NCBI GenBank assembly: GCA_903930425.1
Contig: CAIYYV010000043.1
Coordinates: forward strand, 1 to 40,697
DNA from: Akkermansiaceae bacterium
Lineage (GTDB): Bacteria; Verrucomicrobiota; Verrucomicrobiia; Verrucomicrobiales; Akkermansiaceae
DNA length: 40,697 nucleotides
Reading direction: 5' to 3'
Positions 28,792 to 38,585 of this stretch are shown here, in pieces. The translations under genes were made by a program, and so were the position numbers. How positions within the stretch are numbered: position 1 is the first letter of the stretch; each line of letters begins with the position of its first letter. The notes under the pieces were generated by a model that saw nothing but the letters and a program-made list of their open reading frames with translations, ran no database searches and had not been told where the DNA came from.

Positions 28792-30888
28792 TCATTCCTT
28801 GGGTTTCGGGCTGCTGTTCGCTGGCCATTCGGGAGTGTCAGCACCGTTGTCGATGACGGGAAACGCGGCGATGCGCAGGCGGGCGGCACCCATTGGAATC
28901 AAGGTGACGGATTCTTCGGGTGCGGTGGATTTCACCGGTTGGGGGACGACCTCATTGACCGCGCCCAATCGATCGAGTGTCCATTGAGGGATGATGCGGG
29001 CTTTCGTGGTGAGTTGGATCGGGGAGGCTTCATTGCGGAAGGGTTGGTCGTCCGCAGGCCAAGCGGCCTTGACCACGGTGAACGCCGCGGTGGACGTGCC
29101 AGTGATGCCATAATTCCATGCAGAGGCCGGGTAGATATCCCATGCCGGCCAGGCATCTGTTCCGCCAGAGCGGCGGTAATCTTCCTTGATTTGAAGCGAA
29201 TACGTGAGCGGCCCACGCGAGACTGATAGAGTGTTGCGGTTGTTGACCCAGCGTTGCGTCCTAACGGCCATCGGAAGATCGAACAACACTTGATCGCCAT
29301 CCTTCCAGGCGCGATCCAATCGCACGATTTTCCCAGACGCGAGCGCGGGCATCGGTGAGTTTTTGCCATTGATTGAAATGGCGGCCTTGGCACACCACGA
29401 GGGCACCCGAAGGTCGAGCGGAAAGCGCGTGGTTTTCGGCAGATGGATCGTCAGGCTGATTTGTTCCTCGAAGGGGTAACGGGTTTTCTCGGTGATGCGG
29501 ACTTCGACGCCGTCGGCGACCTTGGCGGTGACTTCGCACGGGCCATAGAGATATGCGGCGAGGCCGTTTCCGGGAGAAGCAAACCACAGGTGCTGGGTGA
29601 AGTAGGGCCATCCGTGAGCGGCATTGTGCTGGCAACAACGGTAGATGTTAGGATTCATCTCGAACATCGAACCAGCATTCTGAACCGTGGGATTTTTATT
29701 GCCGTGGTCGCTCTGCGGTTGGTTAGGCGCGGTGAGATAACGCAAGGCCTTCCAGTCCGCGGTGAAGGCGGCAGGAAACGTGTTGAAGGCGACATTTTCA
29801 CAGCGTTCGGCCCAGCGCGGATCGCCGGTCACCGAGGTAAGGATGCCATCCGAGAGCATTTCCTCGGCAATGCCGCAGGCCTCCACTGCCTGGCGTGGGC
29901 CGTTGCATCCGGGCCGCGCATTTTCATCCGCGCCAAACATGCCACCCGGCACTTGGCCATATAACTCGCGTATTTTTTCCCATGCCAGATTGCTGCCGTC
30001 GCGCATGGCGGGTGTTTGGCTGAGCATTGCATACGTTGTCGGTTCGCGAAACGCTTGGGCGATATTGACGTTGTGCCAATTCGGAAGTTGCTTGCCGGGG
30101 ATATCGGTCACGGTGTCCCATCGGGCAGTGCGGTTGTGGGTCTTGCGCGCCAACTCTAACAACCCCTTCTCACCGGTGCGGTTGTAGAGCCACAAAATAC
30201 TGTATAGCTGGTCGCCACCGCGCATCGACGGCCAATAACCCAACAACAATTTATCCTCGGGCAGCGCGTCGAGATAATGAAAGTATTTTGTCATCAAGGC
30301 CGGCACGCGGGCGTCTCCGGTATGCTCAAACCACATTTGAAGACAGAACAACATGACCATGTTAGGCCAGAGGTCGTCACGACCCTTGAGATCCGTCGCC
30401 ACGCCGGTGCGCCCTTTGCCCGGCCCAAACCAACCGTCAGGTTGCTGGCTGCCAATCGCTCCCTCAATCCAGATTTTGGATTCGGCGAGCATCCGTGCGT
30501 CATGCGTTAGAATCGCGCAGCCGAGATAGCCTTTGAGCCAGTAGGGCACTTCCTCCCACCCGCGCTCTCCAACACCGGCCGGGCTGAGCCACGAGTTGTT
30601 TTCCTTTTTCAGAAACGGGCTGATCTCAGTGAGGTGACCGTGAAACCCGGCTCCTTGAAGGACGAGTTGTTGCTTGAGCCAACCCGCCGGTTCCACGGCG
30701 CCCATCGGCAGGCGCACCAGCGCGCTGGTGGCGAGTGGCGCCCGGTTCGCCGGGTAGTGGACGATCGGCCCGGCGGGCGGGGCGTCCAGCAATTGAATCG
30801 AAAATTCAGCGGCGGCCGGCGACTGATGAGGGACGATCCAAAGGGCGAGGACGCTGAAGCAGGGAAACAAGCGGTACAGTGAGGTCAT
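28792..30888 (-). CDS. Glycoside hydrolase family 127-like protein (DUF1680; beta-L-arabinofuranosidase type), secreted
   Basis: Signal-like N-terminus; MFEMNPNIYRCCQHNAAHGWPYFTQHLWFAS; VRITEKTRYPFEEQISLTIHLPKTTRFPLDLRVPSWCAKAAISINGK. Confidence 0.88.
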   Translation of the reverse strand: MTSLYRLFPCFSVLALWIVPHQSPAAAEFSIQLLDAPPAGPIVHYPANRAPLATSALVRLPMGAVEPAGWLKQQLVLQGAGFHGHLTEISPFLKKENNSWLSPAGVGERGWEEVPYWLKGYLGCAILTHDARMLAESKIWIEGAIGSQQPDGWFGPGKGRTGVATDLKGRDDLWPNMVMLFCLQMWFEHTGDARVPALMTKYFHYLDALPEDKLLLGYWPSMRGGDQLYSILWLYNRTGEKGLLELARKTHNRTARWDTVTDIPGKQLPNWHNVNIAQAFREPTTYAMLSQTPAMRDGSNLAWEKIRELYGQVPGGMFGADENARPGCNGPRQAVEACGIAEEMLSDGILTSVTGDPRWAERCENVAFNTFPAAFTADWKALRYLTAPNQPQSDHGNKNPTVQNAGSMFEMNPNIYRCCQHNAAHGWPYFTQHLWFASPGNGLAAYLYGPCEVTAKVADGVEVRITEKTRYPFEEQISLTIHLPKTTRFPLDLRVPSWCAKAAISINGKNSPMPALASGKIVRLDRAWKDGDQVLFDLPMAVRTQRWVNNRNTLSVSRGPLTYSLQIKEDYRRSGGTDAWPAWDIYPASAWNYGITGTSTAAFTVVKAAWPADDQPFRNEASPIQLTTKARIIPQWTLDRLGAVNEVVPQPVKSTAPEESVTLIPMGAARLRIAAFPVIDNGADTPEWPANSSPKPKE

Positions 30889-30964
30889 ATCGTTGGAGTG
30901 CTAAACGCATCCACACACCGCATTCTTACATCAATCCCAAACCACTCGCCCATCGCTTGATGGC

Positions 30965-31738
30965 TCAGCGCGTGACGCCTCGCTCGGAATTCTCGATAAA
31001 ATGAATCAGCCGCGCGACTTGCGGCGTGTCTGCCGCGTGCGTCGCTTTGAGCGAGCTGATCGCGTTGGCTAGGTTGCCTTCTTTTTTGAGAAACAATTTT
31101 TTATAAGCGGATTTGAGCGCGCGGATATCATCCTCGGCAAATCCGCGGCGTTGCAGACCCACCAGATTGAGCCCGCGGGTGCTCGCTGGATTCCCATCGA
31201 CGATCGTGAACGGCGCGACGTCTTGAACAATTTTCGAGAGGCCGCCGATGATCGAATGCGCGCCGAGACGACAGAATTGATGGGCCGCAGCCAAGCCCGA
31301 CATGATCACATAATCCTCGACCACAATGTGCCCGGCAAGACCCACCGAATTCGATAAAATAATGTGATTCCCTAACTGGCAGTCATGCGCCACATGCGAA
31401 TAACACAACAGCAGGTTGTGCGATCCCAGACGCGTCGGCAAACATTCCTGTGACCCTCGGTGCACCGTGCAATTCTCACGAAACACATTGTGGTCCCCCA
31501 CCTCCAGAAAAGTCGGCTCACCACTGTATTTGAGGTCCTGCGATTTCCCCCCGATTGCCGCAAATGGAAAAAACTCGTTGCCGCGCCCAAACTTCGACCG
31601 GCCTTCCAGCACCACATGCGAGTGCAACACGCACTCATCCCCCAACTCGACATGCGCGCCCACCACGCAAAAGGGCCCGATGCGGACCTGGTTCCCAATC
31701 TGAGCAAGCGGCGAAACAATGGCTGACGGATGGATCAC
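30965..31738 (-). CDS. lpxA: acyl-ACP--UDP-N-acetylglucosamine O-acyltransferase
   Basis: Hexapeptide repeats; IHPSAIVSPLAQIGNQVRIGPFCVVG, HVAHDCQLGNHIILSNSVGLAGHIVVEDYVIMSGLAAAHQFCRLG. Confidence 0.95.
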   Translation of the reverse strand: MIHPSAIVSPLAQIGNQVRIGPFCVVGAHVELGDECVLHSHVVLEGRSKFGRGNEFFPFAAIGGKSQDLKYSGEPTFLEVGDHNVFRENCTVHRGSQECLPTRLGSHNLLLCYSHVAHDCQLGNHIILSNSVGLAGHIVVEDYVIMSGLAAAHQFCRLGAHSIIGGLSKIVQDVAPFTIVDGNPASTRGLNLVGLQRRGFAEDDIRALKSAYKKLFLKKEGNLANAISSLKATHAADTPQVARLIHFIENSERGVTR

Positions 31739-31874
31739 AAACGGAATTCCGAAGCATCAGGCCGATCATGACCAGCCTTTTTTCTCGTGATGCCATGCTC
31801 TGAAAACGACCTCGCCACGCCGGTTTCCGCAATCGTAGCTTGAAATCACGCCATTACCGCGCCACACTTTTGCC

Positions 31875-32123
31875 ATGACGACGATTGTGCAACTGGATGC
31901 GTCGAATCGGATCGTTCTTTCGCGCGATTTGCGCCGGGCGGCAGGGGTTCCCCACGGGCAAAAACTCAAAGCCTCGGCCACACCTGGTCGAATTGTGTTA
32001 GAGATCGAACCGGTTGCCAACGGCAAGGTGATCAAGCGCGGAAAACTCAAACTGTGGAGCGGCGAAGTGCCCGCCACGCCATTGGCGGAGGCCGTCGAAG
32101 CTTCACGACATTACGAGCGATGA
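31875..32123 (+). CDS. AbrB/MazE-type antitoxin
   Basis: TIVQLDASNRIVLSRDLRRAAGVPHGQKLKASATPGRIVLE swapped-hairpin pattern; stop overlaps the next start (ATGA). Confidence 0.8.
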   Translation: MTTIVQLDASNRIVLSRDLRRAAGVPHGQKLKASATPGRIVLEIEPVANGKVIKRGKLKLWSGEVPATPLAEAVEASRHYER

Positions 32124-32521
32124 CATTTCTGGACACGGGCATTCTGGTGGGAGCCTTGTTAGGGAAACACCCTGAACATGCTGCCTGCCGCGCGGCGCTG
32201 GAGGAATCCGAGGCACCCTTCACCGACGCCCACGCTCTGGCGGAAACATTTGCCACACTCACCGGCTTTTACAAAGTGCCGGTCGCTGCCGCCTCCGAAT
32301 TGACGTTAGCCCTCAAATCCATTCTGACTGTTGAGGCGTTGCCATTGGCGGATTATGAGAAAGCGATTGATGAAGCGCCGCGCCGCGGCGTGATGGGAGG
32401 CGGAATTTACGATTCGCTTCACGCAACCTTTGCCCGGCGCAAGGGTGCCAATCGCATCATCACGCGCAACCCATCCCACTTCGTCCACACCGCGCCCGAA
32501 CTGGAAATCCTCACTCCGTAG
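32120..32521 (+). CDS. PIN-domain toxin, VapC-like
   Basis: MTFLDTGILVGALLGKHPEHAACRAALEE, DAHALAETFATLTG, GGGIYDSLHATFARRKGANRIITRNPSHF. Confidence 0.9.
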   Translation: MTFLDTGILVGALLGKHPEHAACRAALEESEAPFTDAHALAETFATLTGFYKVPVAAASELTLALKSILTVEALPLADYEKAIDEAPRRGVMGGGIYDSLHATFARRKGANRIITRNPSHFVHTAPELEILTP

Positions 32522-32578
32522 TCATGGATGCGGCGTCATCACCGCCCGTGGGGGCGGGGCCAGATAACCCCGCCTTCC

Positions 32579-34462
32579 TTACAGGGAGCACCTCGGCTTA
32601 TCGCCCGTGGCAACGAAATCGCAATGACCGGCTTCCAAGCGGAAACTGCGCCAGTATCTAACAGGCAAGCGGCTGAGCAGAATGAGCGCACCCTGGGCGA
32701 GGACGAACGCGACGAGCCAGGGAAACGCCTTGTCCATGAAGCCATAGGTGTGGAGGCCAACGCCTAACATGTTCACGCCAAACCATGAGAAGGAAGTGAT
32801 GGCATTGCCACAGATGGCCATGGCCATGAGGCCGCGTTGACGGACGAGTCCTCTCCAGCGGGAATGAAGGATGATGGCACACCACAAGACGATGAGCAGG
32901 GCCCCATTTTCCTTGGGGTCCCAACCCCAGAAGCGACCCCACGATTGGTCGGCCCAAATCCCGCCGAGCACGGTGCCGACAAAACTGAAGAGGGTGGCAA
33001 AACAGATGATGCCATAAACCATTCGGGTCAGCGTTTGGGCGGATTCCCGCGTGAGCAGGCGGGTGAACACTCCAAGGCAGACATAGATCACGGCCAGCAT
33101 GCCCGCCAAAAACATCGCGGAATAACCGGCAGTGATGACCACCACATGAGTCGCGAGCCAGAGATTGCTGTCGAGCACCGCGGTCATCATTTCGAGGGTG
33201 TCTCCGTTAGATCCGAGGTGGTGGGCAATGACGAGCGTGATGAATCCGACCATGCCGGCACAGGCCGCGCCGATCCCGTCGCGGAATAACCGCTCCAGCA
33301 CCAACCCTAACAGCACCGCGCCCCAACCGACGAAGATGGCCGACGAGTAGAGATTGGTGACAGGCGGGCGCCCTTGGAGATACATGCGCGAGAACATGCC
33401 AAAGGAATGGACGGCCAGCGCCAGCACGAGCAGCAAGAAGGCGGTTTTGCGCAGGCCTTTGGGGCACACGAGCCAGGACGCGCAGGCTAACAGAAATGCC
33501 CCGACATACAAAACCATGCTGTGATAGAACGGCTGCGACAAATTGAAACGCTGCTCGAATCCGGCACGACCGGCCAATTCCGGGTGCTGCTTGCCGATCC
33601 AATCCGCATAGGCATCGGCCTCACGGGCGAAGGACGCCGGGTTGCCGGCGCGCAACGCGTCGCCCATCCGGGCATACGCGCTCACCGAAACGGGAATGGA
33701 TGCGGGAGATTCCACGCGGAGCAGGGCGGTCCCGGTGCTGAGCCAAGCTGCGACACCGCCGCCTGCGGGAGGGGCAACGACAAGCATGTGGGCGAATTGG
33801 GCCAAGGATTCGTAGCGGGCGGCGGCGATGGCGAGCGGCGCACGTTGATCGTCGGTGAGCGTGGCGGCCCCTTGTTTCAAGGCGGTGCCCGCAGCGGCGA
33901 CCGCTTCGGCGTAAGACTGGATTTCCTTGGAAAAATCCTTGGTGTTTTCCGGGTGAATGCTGCCTTTGAGTTGTTGATAGAGCACCAGCGAGTTGCGCAG
34001 GTTATAGATAGCCGTATGGAAGGGAGTGCGTTTCGGGGCTTCAGTGTCCGCGGCGCGTTGCCCTTCCTCATCGATTTTTGTGAGGTAAGGTTGGAGTTCG
34101 GTATAAGAACAATAACGCTTGTTGGCCTGTGGCAGGCCAAACATTCCCAGCACATCCTGGTTGGCGATGGCAAAGACCGGATAGCCGTCCGCGATCGACG
34201 CTTGAAACAGCACATCGGCCAACCAGCGCGAGGCCTCCAAGGATTCGCCATTAGAAAGGCGCAGCGTCTGCTTGCCGCGCATGATGAGCAGCGAATTGCG
34301 GGCAACCGTGTCGAGCGGCTTGATGCGCCCTCCGGCCAGGACCGGCAGACGACTGAAGGATCGAACGTCAAAGCTGTCTGGCTTGAGTTTGGGGGCATGC
34401 CAGGACGCTGCGATCCAGAGGCATGCGGCTAACAGAACAAGGTAAGGGGCGAGGCGTTTCAT
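32579..34462 (-). CDS. ccsA: Cytochrome c biogenesis protein CcsA/ResC-like with large N-terminal domain
   Basis: Multiple TMs with WWD-type motif GGIWADQSWGRFWGWDPKENGAL; downstream of ResB with 4-nt overlap. Confidence 0.9.
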   Translation of the reverse strand: MKRLAPYLVLLAACLWIAASWHAPKLKPDSFDVRSFSRLPVLAGGRIKPLDTVARNSLLIMRGKQTLRLSNGESLEASRWLADVLFQASIADGYPVFAIANQDVLGMFGLPQANKRYCSYTELQPYLTKIDEEGQRAADTEAPKRTPFHTAIYNLRNSLVLYQQLKGSIHPENTKDFSKEIQSYAEAVAAAGTALKQGAATLTDDQRAPLAIAAARYESLAQFAHMLVVAPPAGGGVAAWLSTGTALLRVESPASIPVSVSAYARMGDALRAGNPASFAREADAYADWIGKQHPELAGRAGFEQRFNLSQPFYHSMVLYVGAFLLACASWLVCPKGLRKTAFLLLVLALAVHSFGMFSRMYLQGRPPVTNLYSSAIFVGWGAVLLGLVLERLFRDGIGAACAGMVGFITLVIAHHLGSNGDTLEMMTAVLDSNLWLATHVVVITAGYSAMFLAGMLAVIYVCLGVFTRLLTRESAQTLTRMVYGIICFATLFSFVGTVLGGIWADQSWGRFWGWDPKENGALLIVLWCAIILHSRWRGLVRQRGLMAMAICGNAITSFSWFGVNMLGVGLHTYGFMDKAFPWLVAFVLAQGALILLSRLPVRYWRSFRLEAGHCDFVATGDKPRCSL

Positions 34463-35628
34463 GGCGCGGTGGCGGGTTTGGCGCGGCGGGCAAAGCCGAC
34501 CAGGGTGAAGGTGAATTGGAACATCATGCCGAGAGACACGATCACACAGGCGACATAAGGCGCTTGATAACTGGGGTTGCGGACCACTTGCAGCACGGTG
34601 CCGCTGTTATCAGGCTCAAAGCCGGACTGATAGTAGGTATCGCCGAGATAACGGAACGGGTGATTCATATAAATCACCACCTGGCGGTGATCGTTGTTCA
34701 CATCATCATCCAAGATCACCTTGCTGGAGAAATCTTTTGGGATTTGAGTGCCGGGATACGTTTCGTGGGAAAAATCCTCCAGCATCAATCGATACGGTTT
34801 GTAATAACGGGCCGGCCTGAGCTCGAGGTTCCAATGGCGGCCGTTCAGATGCAATTCCTGAGCTTCGGCCATGACATCGGAAACGAGCCAGGTGCCAAGT
34901 GAGTCGCCCTTGCCTTCAGGAATGATTTCAAGCACGGCGCTCATCACGTCGCGCTCGTCCATCTTGGTGGCGCGCGGCTTCGATTGAACGGAGATGCGAG
35001 TGCCGGCACCTTGGGTGGCCGCCGGGACCGCAGAACCCGCATCCTGGCCGATCATGCTCAAGGTCGAGTTCCGATAGAATCCACGGACGACAATTTGAAA
35101 GGGCAGCGACTTCGGAGTAAGAGTGCCACCTTCAGCTAACAGATCGCCCGGCACGGCGGTGATCTGATCGCTTTCCTTGTCGGTGATTTCGGTCACGGCG
35201 AGTTCCATGCGGCTGCTGTCTTCCGAATAATTTTTGGAGGCCCCCTCTTTGATGCGCATGTAGGACGACACCGAGAATAAATCCGTGGCAAAGCCGCCGG
35301 CTAGCAGGACGATGATGCCGATGTGAATGAGCTGAATGCCGAGTTTCCGCCATGACACGGTGAATCGATGAATGAGAGAGGCGATCAAATTCACTAACAA
35401 AACCGCGCCGATGAGGTGACCGCCGGGAAAGACAGGGATTTTAAAGCTGCCAGATGTCGGAGACCACCAGATGAACGCACTTTGGAAGTATTGTTCCTGA
35501 ACAAAAAAAAGTCCCAGGCGCACCTGCGCGAGGGTGCCTGCAAACACCAACACGAAGGCTGCCGCGAGACAAATAACGGTGAGGCGCAATGAGGCAATGC
35601 TTCCTAACAATTGTTTGGGGGTGGTCAT
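34459..35628 (-). CDS. resB: Cytochrome c biogenesis protein ResB/Ccs1-like
   Basis: LGSIASLRLTVICLAAAFVLVFAGTLAQ, FPGGHLIGAVLLVNLIASLIHRF, QLIHIGIIVLLAGGFATDLF, YQSGFEPDNSGTVLQVVRNPS. Confidence 0.9.
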   Translation of the reverse strand: MTTPKQLLGSIASLRLTVICLAAAFVLVFAGTLAQVRLGLFFVQEQYFQSAFIWWSPTSGSFKIPVFPGGHLIGAVLLVNLIASLIHRFTVSWRKLGIQLIHIGIIVLLAGGFATDLFSVSSYMRIKEGASKNYSEDSSRMELAVTEITDKESDQITAVPGDLLAEGGTLTPKSLPFQIVVRGFYRNSTLSMIGQDAGSAVPAATQGAGTRISVQSKPRATKMDERDVMSAVLEIIPEGKGDSLGTWLVSDVMAEAQELHLNGRHWNLELRPARYYKPYRLMLEDFSHETYPGTQIPKDFSSKVILDDDVNNDHRQVVIYMNHPFRYLGDTYYQSGFEPDNSGTVLQVVRNPSYQAPYVACVIVSLGMMFQFTFTLVGFARRAKPATAP

Positions 35629-36827
35629 TTTTCAGGTTGGGTAAAACGAAGGGACTCGAGAAATGCGGTGAACTTTGCCTTTTCAGCAGTCAACAAGGCA
35701 TCCGGCCCGGTGAATTTGAAGAACCATGTGTCCGGGCCATGGCGGGTCCAAGCTGCAGCCACACGCAATTCTGCGCCCGTGGAATCGACAAAAGAAAGGG
35801 TTTTAGGACCGGCAGTGATCGGGGAAACAAGGGCTGCCAGACCGGACGACTCCACCGGGGCAAGGCCCACTTGCTGACGCCATCGGTTGACGTTGGCCAG
35901 ATCACCACCGACATCGCCGGGAAAGTGCGAAACCACGATTTTGGCATCCGTGCCGGCCATCGTGAAGGTGGCGTAAACCATGCCGCTTGTGGCAGGAACC
36001 AGCGTCCAGCCGGTGGGCACCTGCCAAGTGACGAGCGTCTCCGCAAGCACAGCGGGAAGCGTTACGGCAGCTGTCGCAGCGGGCGCGGCAGTGGGCGCGG
36101 CAGTGGGCGCGGCAGTGGGCGCGGCAGTGGGCGCGGCAGTGGGCGCGATGGGTTTCACGGTGGGAATCCACCGGATGAAGTTTTGTTTTTCGGCGGCTGC
36201 GAGAGCGGCGTTGCCGCGCATCTTGAAAAACCATGCCTCATTCTCGACATCCGCGATGACGCCCACTAGCCGACCGTCCTTGGTGGCGTCCGCGCCCGAG
36301 GGAAGCCCCTCGAGATCCACGAGGACGGCATCGCCCAATGCGGAAGGGATCTTTTGGGTCGCTTGTGAGAGCGCGGCCGCGTCGATGGGTGGCAGACCTA
36401 ACTGATCACGCCAACGATTGATGTTGGCAAGCGTGCCGCCGGGTGCCCGGCGCAGAATGGAAAAGGAAATATCCACGATGGCCGCGCCTTCTCCCAATAT
36501 CTGATAGCTGGCCAAACGCATCGGTGAAAGCGCTTGCTTTTTCCAATGGGCGGGTGGGGTGTCAGAGAACTGCGGCGTTCCGTTAGAAACACCACCCGCC
36601 AATTGTTCAGCGGTGAGGCCGGCATGGGGATCGGCAACTGAGCCACTGGTGTCTGGAGCGCCGGGCGTCATGCCCGGCATGCCGGCATGAGGATCGGCTG
36701 CCGGTGCCGCGGGTTGTGGAGCGGCTGCGGTTTCCTTCGCAACGGGATACGTTTGAATTTCGCGATTCTGCTTGCAGGCAGTCACCGAAAAAATGAGCCA
36801 TCCCAAACTGATAAATGAGGACTTCAT
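35625..36827 (-). CDS. Uncharacterised lipoprotein with two homologous domains joined by an APTA-repeat linker
   Basis: Lipobox-like SVTAC; LANINRWRDQLGLPPID...WFFKMRGNAALAAAEKQNF repeated as LANVNRWRQQVGLAPVE...WFFKFTGPDALLTAEKAKF; 4-nt overlap with resB. Confidence 0.8.
   Translation of the reverse strand: MKSSFISLGWLIFSVTACKQNREIQTYPVAKETAAAPQPAAPAADPHAGMPGMTPGAPDTSGSVADPHAGLTAEQLAGGVSNGTPQFSDTPPAHWKKQALSPMRLASYQILGEGAAIVDISFSILRRAPGGTLANINRWRDQLGLPPIDAAALSQATQKIPSALGDAVLVDLEGLPSGADATKDGRLVGVIADVENEAWFFKMRGNAALAAAEKQNFIRWIPTVKPIAPTAAPTAAPTAAPTAAPTAAPAATAAVTLPAVLAETLVTWQVPTGWTLVPATSGMVYATFTMAGTDAKIVVSHFPGDVGGDLANVNRWRQQVGLAPVESSGLAALVSPITAGPKTLSFVDSTGAELRVAAAWTRHGPDTWFFKFTGPDALLTAEKAKFTAFLESLRFTQPEK
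36081..36148. repeat. 12-bp tandem repeat GGGCGCGGCAGT, five full copies plus a partial one, coding (APTA)n on the minus strand
   Basis: Read directly. Confidence 0.95.
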
Positions 36828-36915
36828 GGGTAGTGGGGTAAACAGGTGAGAGGCTCGACGCGCGGGAATGAAGAGTCAACTGCTGAGCCAAAAAACGCTC
36901 AAACAACAGCTTCTC

Positions 36916-38421
36916 TTACTCCTGCGTCTGGCCGGTATGGCACTCGTTGCAGGTGGGGTCGGAGTTTTCCGAATCAATGTGGAAAAACGGCAGTCCCTGC
37001 GGATTGACTTTCTCCAACTCTTTCCCGGCCCCCTGCGCCACAATGAGATGACAAGCATTGCAATCACTCCCCTTGATCGAACTCTTCCCGTCGGTGGCGA
37101 GGTGCTGGCCATCATGACAGCGGAAGCAACCGTTGCTGTCCTTGTGGCCAATGAGGTCAGGATGAATGCGCCAGTCAACCTTCATCTCCGGGAAAAAATT
37201 CGCTTTGTAGATCGCCTGGGTTTCCGCGACCATGGCCGTGACCCGCGCGTCATCCGGATATTCGGCGCGAAGAAAACGGTCAATTTTCACATTGGCTTCC
37301 TCGCGCGTGGCATACGGCTGAACGAGCGCCTTGACGACTTTCGCCTTGGCCCATGGGATCGCGGGATCGATGCGACGAAAGGCCAGCGATTGGTCCACAG
37401 CGGCATTCGGGGTCAGGTATTTGTGGGATGGGCGATTATGGCAATCCATGCAGTCCATGGTGCGAATCGGGTGCTTGGAAATATCATCCTTGAAATCCGC
37501 CGTGCGGTATTCGGTCTTCCTGCCGTTCGCATCCGTCACCCGCACCCAGGGAATGCTGAGACGGCTCTCATCCGTGGCGATGAACTCAATCTTGTTAGAC
37601 ACATTCATGTGCGAGTGGATGCCCTCGACCGGCCCGTGCACCGGATCACTGCCGCCCACCTTGAGCACCATCTGCACCGTGAACGGGGTGTTGGTTTCGT
37701 CAGAAAGGAAATGCCGGTAGGTTTTCTGCAGGTCGCCCGTGTGCTTTTGCGACCAATGGCACGATTGGCAGGTTTCCTGCGCCGGGCGCTGGTTCACGTT
37801 GTGCAGCCGGATCGGACGATTGAAATCACCGAGCACCGTGTGATAGAGCTGCCGCATCCCGCTGACCTTGGTCCGAATGTAATTGCCCGCCCCAGGGCCC
37901 ACATGACAGGCGACGCAGGCCACCTTGGCGTGGGCCGAATGCTGATAAGCTTTGAACTGAGGCTCCATCGACGTATGGCAAACCTCGCCGCAGAACGAGT
38001 TGGTTTCAGTGATGTGATACGTCCGATAACTGCCAAGTGCTGTTAGAAAGAGAAACCCGAGACTGCCGCCGACAAAGCCAACTAACAAACGCCGGTCGCG
38101 TTTGCGCGTCAAATTGACATGCAGCACAAAGCTGGAGGCGAGTTCGGGGTGGCCTTTGGGGATTCTGCGCGATTCAAGCACATAACCTAACAGCGCCATG
38201 GCGAGGCCCGTGAGCAGGAATAGGGGCGCAACGACATAGGCAAGGATCCCCATGTAGGGATTCGCGTGCGCGGCAAAGAGGTCGACCGAAAATAACAGGA
38301 AAAAGGCAAAGAACGCGGACACGGCTAGCACCAGTCCGGACAGACTGAGCCAGTTGCGCAGGCGACTGAGGCGGGTCGGCAACGGGGCGGGACGGGTGGC
38401 GGCAGGTATTTCTTCGCTCAT
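36916..38421 (-). CDS. NapC/NirT-family membrane multihaem cytochrome c (7 haem motifs, ImcH-like layout)
   Basis: Three hydrophobic N-terminal segments; one CX3CH (CGEVCHTSMEP) and six CXXCH (CVACH, CQSCH, CMDCH, CFRCH, CNACH, CNECH). Confidence 0.9.
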   Translation of the reverse strand: MSEEIPAATRPAPLPTRLSRLRNWLSLSGLVLAVSAFFAFFLLFSVDLFAAHANPYMGILAYVVAPLFLLTGLAMALLGYVLESRRIPKGHPELASSFVLHVNLTRKRDRRLLVGFVGGSLGFLFLTALGSYRTYHITETNSFCGEVCHTSMEPQFKAYQHSAHAKVACVACHVGPGAGNYIRTKVSGMRQLYHTVLGDFNRPIRLHNVNQRPAQETCQSCHWSQKHTGDLQKTYRHFLSDETNTPFTVQMVLKVGGSDPVHGPVEGIHSHMNVSNKIEFIATDESRLSIPWVRVTDANGRKTEYRTADFKDDISKHPIRTMDCMDCHNRPSHKYLTPNAAVDQSLAFRRIDPAIPWAKAKVVKALVQPYATREEANVKIDRFLRAEYPDDARVTAMVAETQAIYKANFFPEMKVDWRIHPDLIGHKDSNGCFRCHDGQHLATDGKSSIKGSDCNACHLIVAQGAGKELEKVNPQGLPFFHIDSENSDPTCNECHTGQTQE

Positions 38422-38482
38422 GGCAGATATAAGGGGTTTTTGTTAGAAAGCCTTTGCAAGGCGCTGTGTCCTAGAGCAAGAA

Positions 38483-38510
38483 AGCGGGGCCTCGTCTCCG
38501 AGACCCCGCT
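38483..38510 (-). terminator. Strong hairpin between the small cytochrome gene and the multihaem gene
   Basis: AGCGGGGCCTCGTCTCCGAGACCCCGCT is almost fully self-complementary; the following minus-strand tail TTCTTGCTC is only weakly T-rich. Confidence 0.5.
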
Positions 38511-38585
38511 GGGTGAGGAAAACTGGCTGCGAGCCACTTGCAGGAAGCGGAGGCTGAAATCCACAGCGGCTCGCTGGGTAAGGAA

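Noticed and set aside
31875-32521. Second toxin-antitoxin pair as a novel system
   Set aside because: Ordinary AbrB-type antitoxin plus PIN toxin arrangement; listed as features only.
33521-34432. 303-aa + strand ORF
   Set aside because: Antisense shadow of the ccsA-like gene.
36868-38046. 392-aa + strand ORF
   Set aside because: Antisense to the multihaem cytochrome gene; the minus frame has clear haem motifs and TM helices.
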